From Pontibacillus halophilus JSM 076056 = DSM 19796 (GTDB lineage Bacteria; Bacillota; Bacilli; Bacillales; BH030062), in the NCBI RefSeq assembly GCF_000425205.1, contig NZ_AULI01000006.1, positions 186,001-250,000 of the forward strand: a stretch of 64,000 nucleotides of DNA, in the 5' to 3' direction. The position numbers and the translations under genes are program-made. Positions 32,039-40,921 of the stretch are shown here, piece after piece; position 1 is the stretch's first letter, and every line of letters starts with the position of its first letter. Under the pieces are notes generated by a model. That model was not told the origin of the DNA. It saw only the letters and a list, made by a program, of their open reading frames with translations, and made no database searches.

Positions 32039-32893
32039 ATGACAACCGTACACGTCTTAGGTACAGCCCAGGATGGGGGAGTCCCCCAGCCTGGGTGTTT
32101 TTGTACCAACTGCCAACGAGCTAAACAAGACTCCACGTATCGTAGACAAGCTACTTCCCTTGGAGTCGTTCACTCAGAAACCAATCAATGGGCACTCATT
32201 GATGCAACACCAGATTTCAAAGTCCAATACGAACAGATGGAACAGCTAGGCAATCCTAGGCTTCATTCTATATGGCTGACACATGCACATATTGGCCATT
32301 ATCCCGGTCTCCTCTTTCTCGGTAAAGAAGCAATGAACACGAAGCGTTTGCCCGTGTACGCAGGAGCTGAAATGACTAATTTCCTTCGTCACCACTTGCC
32401 TTGGCAAATACTAGTCGAGGAAGACCACATTACACTCCATCAATTACGTAATGAACAGAGCAGATCGTTTGAGGATGTATCCATCATCCCATTAACTGTT
32501 CCACATCGTAATGAGTTCTCTGAGACATTTGGATTTATCTTAAAGGGATCGCAACGTTCCCTCCTCTACATTCCAGACATTGACCGCTTTGAAGAATGGG
32601 AGAAAGACATTGAGGCAGTTGCCCGTGACGTAGACTATTGCTTACTTGATGCAACTTTCTATTCGGAAGATGAACTTATTGAACTTGGTCGAGACCCACA
32701 GTCCATCCCACACCCACTTATGACCGAAACAATGGACCGTCTTCAGGTATTAGTCAACCAACAAGATACAGCTGTATTCTTTACACACTTCAACCACACC
32801 AATCGAGCACTCGATGAGAATCATCAAGCTCGAACAACCATCGAAAATCGTGGGTTTCATCTTGCCCATGAAGGAATGACTTTTCATTTATAA
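32039..32893 (+). CDS. PqqB-like metallo-beta-lactamase-fold hydrolase
   Basis: 284 residues. It begins VHVLGTAQDGGVPQPGC and has the CxCxxC zinc site (CFCTNC at about 19-24) and the PqqB variant of the metal motif THAHIGHYPG (Asp of HxHxDH replaced by Gly), then VPHRNEFSETFGF, DATFYSEDEL and FFTHFNHTNRA. PqqB acts as a hydroxylase in pyrroloquinoline quinone synthesis. No other pqq gene is in this window, so this member may serve another oxidation or hydrolysis. AAGGAGG precedes ATG and it shares an operon with nhaC. Confidence 0.82.
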   Translation: MTTVHVLGTAQDGGVPQPGCFCTNCQRAKQDSTYRRQATSLGVVHSETNQWALIDATPDFKVQYEQMEQLGNPRLHSIWLTHAHIGHYPGLLFLGKEAMNTKRLPVYAGAEMTNFLRHHLPWQILVEEDHITLHQLRNEQSRSFEDVSIIPLTVPHRNEFSETFGFILKGSQRSLLYIPDIDRFEEWEKDIEAVARDVDYCLLDATFYSEDELIELGRDPQSIPHPLMTETMDRLQVLVNQQDTAVFFTHFNHTNRALDENHQARTTIENRGFHLAHEGMTFHL

Positions 32894-32895
32894 TA

Positions 32896-32931
32896 AAAAA
32901 AGGCCCTTAGAGCGTTCGCTCTAAGGGCTTT
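32896..32931. terminator. Bidirectional terminator
   Basis: GCCCTTAGAGCG (32903-32914) pairs perfectly with CGCTCTAAGGGC (32917-32928); A- and T-rich flanks; between convergent genes. Confidence 0.85.
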
Positions 32932-32936
32932 CTTTA

Positions 32937-34289
32937 TCATTTAGAAAGAAGCTGTTGTTTATATTCACGAAATACCCGCTTCACAACTGGAGACAACAGG
33001 AGTAAGGCAATTAAGTTCGGAACGACCATGAGTGCATTGAACATATCTGCCATTTCCCATACGAAGTCTACCTTCACAAGCGCGCCAATTACGACAAAGA
33101 GAAGAACAAGGCTACGGTATGGTTTAATCCCTTTCCCATTGAATAAGAAGCGAATATTCACTTCACCGAAGTAAGACCAGCCAAGAATGGTTGTGAAGGC
33201 GAAGAATAGTAAGCAAATGGCGATAAATGGAGTTCCAAATTCACCAAGACCTCTCGCAAACCCTTCTTGAGTAATGGCACTTGCTTCAAGACCAGTTGTA
33301 TGCGCGTTCGTAATTAGGACAACCATAGCGGTCAATGTACAGATCACTACTGTATCAATAAACACACCGACCATGGCTACGAATCCTTGCTGAGCCGGAT
33401 GTTTCACATTGGCTACCGCATGAGCGTGCGGGGTAGAACCCATCCCAGCTTCGTTTGAGAACAACCCACGCGCCACGCCATACCGAATAGCTTCTTTTAC
33501 AGTTGCTCCGAGCACACCGCCACCTGCAGATTCAGGTGTGAAGGCGGCCTCAAAGATTAACTGGAAAGTAGGAATAACAAGGTCGATGTTTACAATCAGG
33601 ATGATCATACTTCCGACAATGTAAAGGAGCGCCATAATAGGCACAACGTTGCCTGCAAATGCAGAAATACGTTCAATCCCACCGAACAAAATCATCCCAA
33701 TAAAGAGTGCCACAACAATCCCAATGGATAAGTTCAACCATAAGCTAGATTGCCCGAACACTTCATTAACAGCGACCGTAATGGAATTCGACTGAACCAT
33801 ATTCCCGATAAAGCCAAGTGCAAGGATAATCGCTACCGCAAAGAATCCGGCTAAGAAGCGACTCCCTAGTCCTTCACGGATATAATAGGCTGGACCACCA
33901 ACTACTTGGTCCCCCTTTTTCACTTTATAAACCTGGGCGAGCACAGCCTCAGAGAAAATTGTTGCCATCCCAAAGAATGAACTGAGCCACATCCAGAAAA
34001 TCGCTCCTGGTCCTCCAGCTGCAATAGCAGTCGCAACGCCGGCTAAATTTCCGGTGCCGACTTGAGCTGATATTGAAGTGGCTAAGGCCTTGAACGAATT
34101 AATCCCTTCCCCATCATCTTTCTTAAATAAAGGAGCAAACGTTTGTTTAAATCCTTCTTTCAGAAAGCGAATTTGAATAAACCCCAAATTGAACGTCAAC
34201 CAGACTCCTGTACCAAGCAAGAAGATCAGCATAACAGGCCCCCATAGCACACTGTTAATACTCTCAAACAAAGATGTCATTGCTTCCAC
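32937..34289 (-). CDS. Sodium:alanine/glycine symporter (AGCS family), second copy
   Basis: 450 residues from GTG 34289 with AAAGGG 9 bases upstream. Same landmarks as the paralogue at 16919: ATSISAQVGTGNLAGVATAIAAGGPGAIFWMWLSSFFGMATIFSEA, YGVARGLFSNEAGMGSTPHAHA and ILGWSYFGEVN. It carries Ser-Ala-Gln where the first copy has Ala-Ala-Thr in the Na+/substrate region, so substrate preference (alanine, glycine or glutamine) may differ. No regulatory box was noticed. Confidence 0.87.
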   Translation of the reverse strand: MEAMTSLFESINSVLWGPVMLIFLLGTGVWLTFNLGFIQIRFLKEGFKQTFAPLFKKDDGEGINSFKALATSISAQVGTGNLAGVATAIAAGGPGAIFWMWLSSFFGMATIFSEAVLAQVYKVKKGDQVVGGPAYYIREGLGSRFLAGFFAVAIILALGFIGNMVQSNSITVAVNEVFGQSSLWLNLSIGIVVALFIGMILFGGIERISAFAGNVVPIMALLYIVGSMIILIVNIDLVIPTFQLIFEAAFTPESAGGGVLGATVKEAIRYGVARGLFSNEAGMGSTPHAHAVANVKHPAQQGFVAMVGVFIDTVVICTLTAMVVLITNAHTTGLEASAITQEGFARGLGEFGTPFIAICLLFFAFTTILGWSYFGEVNIRFLFNGKGIKPYRSLVLLFVVIGALVKVDFVWEMADMFNALMVVPNLIALLLLSPVVKRVFREYKQQLLSK

Positions 34290-34436
34290 AGTTCACGTCC
34301 CTTTCTCTAGTTCTTGATTTCGTATCCCACATCTATGGGAAACTTCTCTTTAATCCAATAACGTATTAAAAGTTCATCTTAAAAGTATCGCATACTCATA
34401 TGTATAGATTCAAGAGAATTTGTCACACTGGAAGAA

Positions 34437-34475
34437 AATAAAAAAAGGAGCAACTCAAGGGTTGAGTTGCTCCTT
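34437..34475 (-). terminator. Terminator of the coat-like gene
   Basis: A 14-bp perfect stem (34445-34458 with 34462-34475) and TTTTTTTATTTT on the minus strand. Confidence 0.88.
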
Positions 34476-34496
34476 ATAGGAGAATGACACAATATT

Positions 34497-34898
34497 TTAA
34501 TAGAAGAATGGGAAGAAGAAGCGACGAACTCCAAAGAACGGGTAATAGTAACGACGGAATCTTCTAAAGCGACGAGGATACCCGTAACCGTAGCCATATC
34601 CTCCATACCCATATTGACGATCTCCTTCTTCATCTTCACCTACAGGCATAAGCAGATAGACATTTTCGCTATCCATATCGTCAATAATTCCTTCTAATGT
34701 CTGACCGTCATTGGTTTCAATGACAACAAAGTAATACATATGCTTCTTGCAGAAATCTTTCTTATCGTGTTCATTCTGATGGCCATTCATCTGTTGGTTC
34801 ATGCCCATCTGGCCACCTTGTGGCATCATTTGTCCTTGCTGCATCATTCCATTAGGCATTTGAGGCATCTGCGTGAACGGCTGTTGCTGACGAAACAT
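34497..34898 (-). CDS. Conserved Bacillaceae protein with Met/Gln-rich head and Arg/Phe-rich tail
   Basis: 133 residues in three parts: a Met/Gln/Gly-rich disordered N-terminus (about 1-42), a compact segment CKKHMYYFVVIETNDGQTLEGIIDDMDSENVYLLMPV (about 51-86) that looks like a small SH3/Sm-like barrel, and a tail of Gly-Tyr repeats followed by PRRFRRFRRYYYPFFG and FFFPFFY. Similar proteins in Bacillaceae are thought to be surface or spore-coat associated. The basic aromatic tail suggests self-association or membrane contact; function unknown. The AAAGGGGAG ribosome site and a terminator show it is a single-gene unit. Confidence 0.7.
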   Translation of the reverse strand: MFRQQQPFTQMPQMPNGMMQQGQMMPQGGQMGMNQQMNGHQNEHDKKDFCKKHMYYFVVIETNDGQTLEGIIDDMDSENVYLLMPVGEDEEGDRQYGYGGYGYGYGYPRRFRRFRRYYYPFFGVRRFFFPFFY

Positions 34899-34986
34899 GA
34901 AAACACTCCCCTTTTTTTATTTCAGTGTAGTGTATTCATGTTCTGGGTGTTTGTTACAGCAAAGAATCTCACTTCAACCCGGGAAT

Positions 34987-35035
34987 AAAGAAAGCAAGCA
35001 CGTCCACCTATTAGGCGAGCGTGCTTGCTTTCTTT
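34987..35035 (-). terminator. Hairpin terminator after the sensor kinase
   Basis: A perfect 16-bp stem (34987-35002 with 35020-35035) with a 17-base loop, immediately after the kinase gene. Its core GAAAGCAAGCA is shared with the hairpin at 8790-8824. Confidence 0.7.
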
Positions 35036-35041
35036 AACATT

Positions 35042-36946
35042 CTATTTTGATTTTGGTAAGGTAACTGTAACTGTTGTCCCTTTGCCCTTTTCGCTGTCGA
35101 AGGTTAAATCCCCACCTAAGTCGTGGACTAACTTCTTTGTTACAACAATTCCTAGTCCCGTTCCTTTCTCTTTCGTAGTAAAGAAAGGTTCTCCTATTCG
35201 CTTAAGAGTTTCCGCGTCAATCCCCTTGCCACTGTCTCGAACCCGTACAAATAAGAGGTCATCCTTCTCTTCTCCTTCTATCGTTAAGGTTCCATAAACA
35301 GTCGAGGCTTCTAAGGCATTCTTAATAAGATTGATGAACACTTGCTTTAGCCTTTTCGGCTCAGAAAGAACTTGGAATGTCCCATCGCTATAGGATGTGT
35401 TCAGCGTAATGCTCTTCTCCTCAATTTGTTTCTTAAATAGTGAAGTGGTGTAGTCTACAATTTCAGGAAGAGAAGTTCGAACCATTTGCTTTTCTCTTTC
35501 CGGCTTCGCGAGCATCATAAATTCATTCACAATATCCTCTATTCGTTCAAGCTCATTAAAGACGATATCGGAGTATTTATTCTGGCGCTGCTCTTCAGAT
35601 AACATAATTTGAAGGAATCCTTTAATAGAAGTTAACGGATTCTTGATCTCATGGGCAATACCGGCTGCTAAGTGCGCTACAGTTTCAAGTTGTTTCTCTT
35701 TCTGTTTCCATTCTTCACGTTCTTTCAACTGTGTAATGTCCTCGTGAACCCCAACAATCATGTCGTGTCGTTCATTGAAGACAGGAAACCCTCTTGTTCG
35801 AATCCACTTAATGGTGTCGTCTTTCGTTATAATGCGGAACTCAATTACAGCTCGCCTATACTTCATTTTCCGGAAGCCTTCTAGAACATAATCCACATCG
35901 TCCTTATGAATAATAGATAGCCATTCATCTTTCTGAGAGACGCTTTGGTATGGAGTTAGGTTAAAGAATTCATGGTAGGACGGACTGACATATTCAAAGG
36001 CTTCAAAGTCTGCATCTGCAATCCAGAATACGTCTTTAATGTTTGAAGCGAGCAAAGAAAAGCGTTCTTCAGCATCTTCGAGCGCTTCTACGTAAGATTG
36101 GACAGCTGTCACATCCTGGACGAACACCGTCATCCCTTCTTCATTTGGGTAGGCCGAAACATCAACAATTTTTCTTAATTGGTGTAGGTAATCTCGGAAT
36201 TTCACGACTTTCTGTTCACTCATCGCCTCGCTGAGATGAATGTAGTAAGCGTAATAATTTTGAGCAGAGTAAATTTTCCACAATTGTTGAGAATAAAGAT
36301 GCGAAATTGAGCATTCGAAAATACGCTCAAATGCTGCGTTCACATACACGAGCTCCCAATCCTTATTAATGATAGCTAACCCGTAAGGAATGTTTTCCAA
36401 TACATCTGAGAATCTAGGGAAAATATGAGAAATATCATTTTTTTCGGTTTTGGAGGTTTTAAACGTTTGTAGGTTGGGTATCAGATTGTGTATGTCTAAT
36501 TGGAATGTCTTCTCTTCCGGCAGGAAATCAGCCATTTCAAGTTGCTGGTTGGAAGAACCAATCCATTTCGTATGCACATCCTCTGTTGATAACACTTCAA
36601 ATAAACAGGCAACGAATCGACTTGAAAGATACACCAGATGGCATTTCGCCCAAGCAAGCGATTGATCTCTCCGCACAATTCGTAACCTTAGCTCCCTTGG
36701 CTCCCCTGCTCGTACTTGTGTGAGGGCATCGTTCAAGGTCAGACGGTCTTTCTTATGTAGGAAAGTAAGCCAATCCGGTAAACTCATTTCCCACTCATTT
36801 TCTTCTATCACGTTCCTCATTGGCACATTCATATAGACACGATCACTTCCAATATTCAGAACGCTTAGACATAACCCTGCAACGTTAGAAAGCTCAAAGA
36901 AGTCATCGACAGAAACGAGTGATTGAATTTTTTCTAAGGGCATCAC
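35042..36946 (-). CDS. Multi-PAS sensor histidine kinase (sporulation-kinase type)
   Basis: 634 residues, no membrane helices, so cytoplasmic. An N-terminal sensor region is followed by PAS domains at about 180-290 and 290-415 (DITQLKEREEWKQKEK linker), the HisKA H-box VAHLAAGIAHEIKNPLTSIKGFLQ with the phospho-acceptor His at about 433, and a HATPase domain with NLIKNALEAS, VRDSGKGID and GEPFFTTKEKGTGLGI. No response regulator is adjacent. Orphan PAS kinases of this plan (KinA/KinE type) feed the Spo0F-Spo0A phosphorelay, a likely but unproven role. Start GTG 36946 has AGAGG 8 bases upstream. Confidence 0.85.
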   Translation of the reverse strand: MMPLEKIQSLVSVDDFFELSNVAGLCLSVLNIGSDRVYMNVPMRNVIEENEWEMSLPDWLTFLHKKDRLTLNDALTQVRAGEPRELRLRIVRRDQSLAWAKCHLVYLSSRFVACLFEVLSTEDVHTKWIGSSNQQLEMADFLPEEKTFQLDIHNLIPNLQTFKTSKTEKNDISHIFPRFSDVLENIPYGLAIINKDWELVYVNAAFERIFECSISHLYSQQLWKIYSAQNYYAYYIHLSEAMSEQKVVKFRDYLHQLRKIVDVSAYPNEEGMTVFVQDVTAVQSYVEALEDAEERFSLLASNIKDVFWIADADFEAFEYVSPSYHEFFNLTPYQSVSQKDEWLSIIHKDDVDYVLEGFRKMKYRRAVIEFRIITKDDTIKWIRTRGFPVFNERHDMIVGVHEDITQLKEREEWKQKEKQLETVAHLAAGIAHEIKNPLTSIKGFLQIMLSEEQRQNKYSDIVFNELERIEDIVNEFMMLAKPEREKQMVRTSLPEIVDYTTSLFKKQIEEKSITLNTSYSDGTFQVLSEPKRLKQVFINLIKNALEASTVYGTLTIEGEEKDDLLFVRVRDSGKGIDAETLKRIGEPFFTTKEKGTGLGIVVTKKLVHDLGGDLTFDSEKGKGTTVTVTLPKSK

Positions 36947-37201
36947 ATATATAACCTCTTTCCTGCTATTGATGAATCGACCTACTCTGTCTGCTTTCCG
37001 CTCTGTACTTCTATTCTATACGATTTCTAACAACATTTGTATTTAATTGCTAAATTTTCTGACTTAACGACAAAATTTTACGCAATTTTCAACAGTTCTA
37101 TGTCAAAATGGTACTGATTTCATTTAATTTAAGGAACCATGTAGAAATGTTCCGCTCCTACATAAGTTATTCTTGTGTAGATTCTGAAGGAGGCCATACG
37201 A
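36947..37201. other. Divergent promoter region between the kinase and ridA
   Basis: About 255 AT-rich bases. Two AATTTTC half-sites (near 37056 and 37085) each match the CodY consensus at only 10 of 15 positions. No gene seen. Confidence 0.35.
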
Positions 37202-37582
37202 ATGATCCACCCACTCTCAACAACAAAAGCACCAGCAGCAATTGGACCTTATTCTCAAGCAACAGATGTAGGTTCTCTCGTATTTATTTCAGGGCAGATT
37301 CCCTTAGACCCGGAAACAATGACGATTGTCTCTAACGACGTTGTAGAACAAACGAAACAGGTCATGGAGAATCTTAGCGCCATCTTGCAAGAAGCCAATT
37401 TAACCTTTCAGCACGTCGCCAAAATGACCATCTACTTAGACTCTATGGATGATTTCCAAACCGTCAATGAAGTTTATGCTAGTTACCTATCCGAACCCTA
37501 CCCAGCTCGAGCTGCGATTGAAATTAGTAGACTTCCAAAGGATGCAAAGGTAGAGATTGAAGCCATTGCGGTGAAAGAATAG
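37202..37582 (+). CDS. RidA family enamine/imine deaminase
   Basis: 126 residues with the family signature: GPYSQATDVGSLVFISGQIPLDPET, the arginine in PYPARAAIEISRLPKDAKVEIEAIAV that binds the substrate carboxylate, and a C-terminal Glu. RidA hydrolyses reactive 2-aminoacrylate and related enamines formed by PLP enzymes. It is close to B. subtilis YabJ, but the neighbourhood differs. GAAGGAGG lies 7-8 bases before ATG. Confidence 0.88.
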   Translation: MIHPLSTTKAPAAIGPYSQATDVGSLVFISGQIPLDPETMTIVSNDVVEQTKQVMENLSAILQEANLTFQHVAKMTIYLDSMDDFQTVNEVYASYLSEPYPARAAIEISRLPKDAKVEIEAIAVKE

Positions 37583-37618
37583 AGCGTAACAGCGTGCAAC
37601 CCTCCTATACTACAGAAA

Positions 37619-37650
37619 AGAGCGTAGAATCTAGCTAGATTCTACGCTCT
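37619..37650. terminator. Bidirectional terminator between ridA and the HTH gene
   Basis: A perfect 32-bp palindrome (AGAGCGTAGAATCTAG and complement). Confidence 0.8.
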
Positions 37651-37654
37651 ACTA

Positions 37655-37885
37655 TTAATCCTCATCGTTTACATCCATACTCTCTGGGATTGGCTCATTT
37701 AAGTACTCTTGTATCATTTGCCGGTACTTGTCCATCTGTTCGAAATAGGAAGTAAACTGGTTGCTATTGATTAAATATCGTTGACCATCATGGATGGTTC
37801 TGATCTTGTTCCGAAGGATGAGCGACTGAATATAAGTAACAGGCAACTCGAGATATTCAGCCGTCTCTTCTATTGTTCTGTACAT
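37655..37885 (-). CDS. Small excisionase/MerR-like helix-turn-helix protein
   Basis: 76 residues. TIEETAEYLELPVTYIQSLILRNKIRTIHDGQRYLIN is the excisionase-type winged HTH (about 4-40), followed by an acidic helical tail. Such proteins bind DNA or act in small regulatory complexes; no integrase or phage gene is near, so an excisionase role is unlikely. AGCAGGTG precedes ATG. Its target is unknown. Confidence 0.7.
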   Translation of the reverse strand: MYRTIEETAEYLELPVTYIQSLILRNKIRTIHDGQRYLINSNQFTSYFEQMDKYRQMIQEYLNEPIPESMDVNDED

Positions 37886-37938
37886 GATGCATTCACCTGC
37901 TTCAATGGAGTTCGTTCTCCTAGTGTACCATGTTCATA

Positions 37939-38991
37939 CTATTTCGTGTTTGAATCCATGTGGGGGAAACCTAAGTCTGTATCCACCTTTCCAGTAAATG
38001 ATGATAACGGATAGGTATTCCCGCTTAACCAAGATTCAAAATCTAACTCATAAGGTTCTTTATTCTCCCCAATGGCAAACCATGCGGTTAACTTCTTTGG
38101 AAAGTATAGAGAAGTATGTATGGTCCCCGCCCAGTTGCGATATTGCTTCGAGAAAACCCCTTGGTCTTCATCATTCAACAAGCGAAAGGCATCTGCAGCA
38201 TTTGTAAGCTGTGGACGAGCTTCTTTCATTCGTCCTAGACGTCGGTAGGAATCGTCCAAATAATTCCGATTCTCTCCCTGCATGCGTTCAAAATGGTTGG
38301 TGCATGCTCCATCTTGTCGAACTTCAACGCCTCTAGGTGACGTTTCGATGATGTACGTCTCTCCACTCGAATCAAACACAATGTAGCTGAAAGAATGACG
38401 ATGAGGGATTTCCTTTAACATGCTGACCGCTTCATCTACATTGGCGCAACTTTCTAATACGAGTCTTCCAATCATGCAGCAGATGAATCCGATGCCTGGC
38501 TTCTTCCGATGCATAAAGTTGTATCCGATTGCCAAACCTTTCTCGTTCATTCCATCCATACGACCAGTCACCCTTTGGGAAGGTCCCATAATGGCATACC
38601 CTTGATCTGTTGGCTGATAAAGAACAAATCGCCCTTCGTAAGTTTTCGGATGGTAATCATAATTTCGCACTAAATAATCCTCACCGGTTAGAATGGAGCA
38701 GCCAGATTTCACGTAATCGAGCCGGTAACCACCAAATTCCATTAACACCCGTTCCATTGACCAGCCGAGCGCATCTCGTAACCCGATTAGTTCATCCCAT
38801 ACACCAGGTGCAAATCGAGTAATTGCTTCTTGAACTTCCCTTTCCTCTACCGAGAAACGAGGCTTTCTTAATTTCCATTGCTTCTCTCGATTCTGAACAA
38901 GGAGTGAATCTCGCATCTCTACTCCTTGTGCATATCCAAAGTCATAATGTGATCCTCTAAATTGAACAATCTTACTATATACCTCTTTCAT
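37939..38991 (-). CDS. C45-family autoproteolytic acyltransferase/hydrolase
   Basis: 350 residues from ATG 38991 (GAGGGGTTAAG upstream). The region around SGCSILTGEDYLVRNYDYHP (about 105-125) carries the Cys that becomes the N-terminal nucleophile after self-cleavage in penicillin acyltransferase-like enzymes; NYDYHP is the family's Asn/Asp region. Relatives hydrolyse or transfer acyl groups on beta-lactam or N-acyl amino-acid amides. The natural substrate is unknown. It lies 74 bases downstream of the exopolysaccharide operon, past a weak terminator. Confidence 0.78.
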   Translation of the reverse strand: MKEVYSKIVQFRGSHYDFGYAQGVEMRDSLLVQNREKQWKLRKPRFSVEEREVQEAITRFAPGVWDELIGLRDALGWSMERVLMEFGGYRLDYVKSGCSILTGEDYLVRNYDYHPKTYEGRFVLYQPTDQGYAIMGPSQRVTGRMDGMNEKGLAIGYNFMHRKKPGIGFICCMIGRLVLESCANVDEAVSMLKEIPHRHSFSYIVFDSSGETYIIETSPRGVEVRQDGACTNHFERMQGENRNYLDDSYRRLGRMKEARPQLTNAADAFRLLNDEDQGVFSKQYRNWAGTIHTSLYFPKKLTAWFAIGENKEPYELDFESWLSGNTYPLSSFTGKVDTDLGFPHMDSNTK

Positions 38992-39057
38992 CTTAACCCC
39001 TCTTTTATCCAGAAACTTACTTACAAGCATATCTGAAAATGGGGAGGAAAGAAAAGG

Positions 39058-39078
39058 GAGAGGTCTAATAAGCCTCTC
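39058..39078 (-). terminator. Weak terminator of the exopolysaccharide operon
   Basis: GAGAGG (39058-39063) pairs with CCTCTC (39073-39078), followed on the minus strand by CCTTTTCTTT. The short stem suggests leaky termination. Confidence 0.45.
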
Positions 39079-40078
39079 TTACTTGTTCTACTCTAGCTTC
39101 AATTTCACTTGCCGCCTCTTGCATCGACATGCTTTCCATTCCGTATAGTTGTTGGAGCTTTCGATAATGTTGAAGTATTTTCTCGAGAAAAGCTAGATTC
39201 TCCTCCAAATGACGCCCGAAATTATGAGGATGCCACCATAAATGGTAGACCTCTCCCTCTTTAGCTGCCTTTGTCATCGCTTTCGTAATCCGCTTGAGTC
39301 TCATCCCCTCAAGCAACTTAAGATTAGAAACATAGGGGCGTAAGAAACGGCTTGATGGCAAATTAATCAGCTCGTTGTGACGATATTGAGGGAGTGGATA
39401 GGTGTGAGATCCAGTTATATTCACATACGCATCGATTAGTCGAAGAACTCTACTCCTAACTGAACGATAATCAGAGAATGAACTAGGCTCATAGATGGAC
39501 GACTCTTCGTTCCCTCTATATGAAGTCAATCCCAGTTCTCGGCATACGTTTAAATACTTCTCATTGGTTTGGTTACGCGGAAACAAGATGGTTGTAAGTG
39601 GTGCACAGCCTTGAAGCTTTCGTGCATGAAGGGCTTTTGAAGCAAGGAGATCCTGTCTAAAGTTATCTTCCGTTTGTCCTTCTTCTAGGCAGTAATAGTG
39701 AGAGAACGTATGAGTGGCCACTTCTTGATGTGGCGTTTCGGCTATAGCTTCAACAAGGTCAGGAGCAAAGTAACAACCATGTTGTTCATCAAGCTTGGCT
39801 TCTTGGCAATGTTCATAGGCGGAATAGTGAGGAGTTTCATAAGAAGGAAGATGTTCAGGGAAAAGGGTGTACAATTCTTCTCTGCCAGAAGCAAGCAACA
39901 TTCCTACAATCCCCCACGTTGCATGGATTTCATAGTCTTGAAACAACTCTAACATAGCCGGTATCGCTTCCCATGTCCCAGTTAAGTTCCCCTCATATTG
40001 TTCAATAGAAAATACGTCATGTAACCCCCAATATAATTCAAAGTCTAACGATAAGATAAGCTTTCCACTTCCCATCAT
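39065..40078 (-). CDS. Polysaccharide deacetylase of the exopolysaccharide operon
   Basis: 337 residues, no signal peptide. NodB-like features are LILSLDFELYWG at about 7-18 (metal Asp), ATHTFSHYYC (metal His) and HLWWHPHNFG near the C-terminus. It probably removes acetyl groups from sugars of the polymer or its lipid-linked precursor on the cytoplasmic side. It is the last gene of the operon. The start has GGGGAGGGGAT before two consecutive ATG codons. Confidence 0.8.
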   Translation of the reverse strand: MMGSGKLILSLDFELYWGLHDVFSIEQYEGNLTGTWEAIPAMLELFQDYEIHATWGIVGMLLASGREELYTLFPEHLPSYETPHYSAYEHCQEAKLDEQHGCYFAPDLVEAIAETPHQEVATHTFSHYYCLEEGQTEDNFRQDLLASKALHARKLQGCAPLTTILFPRNQTNEKYLNVCRELGLTSYRGNEESSIYEPSSFSDYRSVRSRVLRLIDAYVNITGSHTYPLPQYRHNELINLPSSRFLRPYVSNLKLLEGMRLKRITKAMTKAAKEGEVYHLWWHPHNFGRHLEENLAFLEKILQHYRKLQQLYGMESMSMQEAASEIEARVEQVREAY

Positions 40079-40165
40079 ATCCCCTCCCCTTCTTTACACA
40101 TGAACTCCTATCTTGAAGATGTGTTTCAACTCGCCACATCACCCTACGAAATATCGTTCGATTTA

Positions 40166-40918
40166 CTACTTTTCAACCAACCGTTTACGCGCTTCCACTA
40201 GGAATCTTCCTTTCACCGAGCGAGGTACATAACCTGAATATTCGTGTACCACTTTCCCACCGAATCCAAGTTTAAAATTCCTTATCCCTTCATCATTCGT
40301 TAGTCCTCCGTGGTCAAAGGTGTGATACCCTTTCTCTTTAAACCATGTCATGTCGCACCATTTTAAATATCGATGTGCAGAACCAATACGACGCTTTTCA
40401 TCTGTATTGTCTGCCATCCGGAAGAGTGTTGAGATATAAAGCGCCATAGCACGACCTTCATGGCTAATATACGCTCGATAGGCCATAATCTCTTCCTCTT
40501 CATCCACCATTTTCGTCAGTACCAATTTGTTTCTATCTCTTAATTTCTTTAAAGTAAGAAGGTTAAACGAACGGATGAGATAAGAACCTTTATTTCTTGC
40601 AAAGGTGTTGTAATAATCTCTGAACTCATAAATTTGCGTATCTGTTGGTCTTTCAATCGTAATAGGAGTGAACGTATACCTTTTTTCAGCCATTCGAATT
40701 TGGCGGCGAGTTGTCCGACTCATATCTGAGAAGATTTTCTCTCGATCTTGGGTTAAGTCTAAATGCAGGGTTTCAATTGTATGACAACCCTCAATTGGAG
40801 CAACTGCCTGCGTAACCCCTACAAGATCCCCACCTTCTACACCACCAATCTTACTAGGGTCTGGGAAATATACTTGCTTCATATTGATACCAAGCAACTT
40901 TCTTTCAATTGTAAACAT
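40166..40918 (-). CDS. FemAB/BioF2-like GNAT acyltransferase
   Basis: 250 residues with MSRTTRRQIRMAEKRY and a C-terminal half containing AYISHEGRAMALYIST, GSAHRYLKWCDMTWFKEKGYHTFDHGGL, the pattern of peptidoglycan-bridge or cellulose-locus GNAT proteins. These transfer an acyl or aminoacyl group, here presumably onto a sugar of the exopolysaccharide. It follows the larger paralogue by 3 bases, with GGAGGG before ATG. Donor unknown. Confidence 0.75.
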   Translation of the reverse strand: MFTIERKLLGINMKQVYFPDPSKIGGVEGGDLVGVTQAVAPIEGCHTIETLHLDLTQDREKIFSDMSRTTRRQIRMAEKRYTFTPITIERPTDTQIYEFRDYYNTFARNKGSYLIRSFNLLTLKKLRDRNKLVLTKMVDEEEEIMAYRAYISHEGRAMALYISTLFRMADNTDEKRRIGSAHRYLKWCDMTWFKEKGYHTFDHGGLTNDEGIRNFKLGFGGKVVHEYSGYVPRSVKGRFLVEARKRLVEK

Positions 40919-40921
40919 CGC

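Noticed and set aside
34379-34639. Minus-strand open frame overlapping the Met/Gln-rich gene
   Set aside because: It is an out-of-frame shadow spanning that gene's terminator; no ribosome site and low-complexity translation.
37655-37885. Excisionase of an integrated element
   Set aside because: Only the HTH fold is shared; there is no integrase, att repeat or phage gene nearby.
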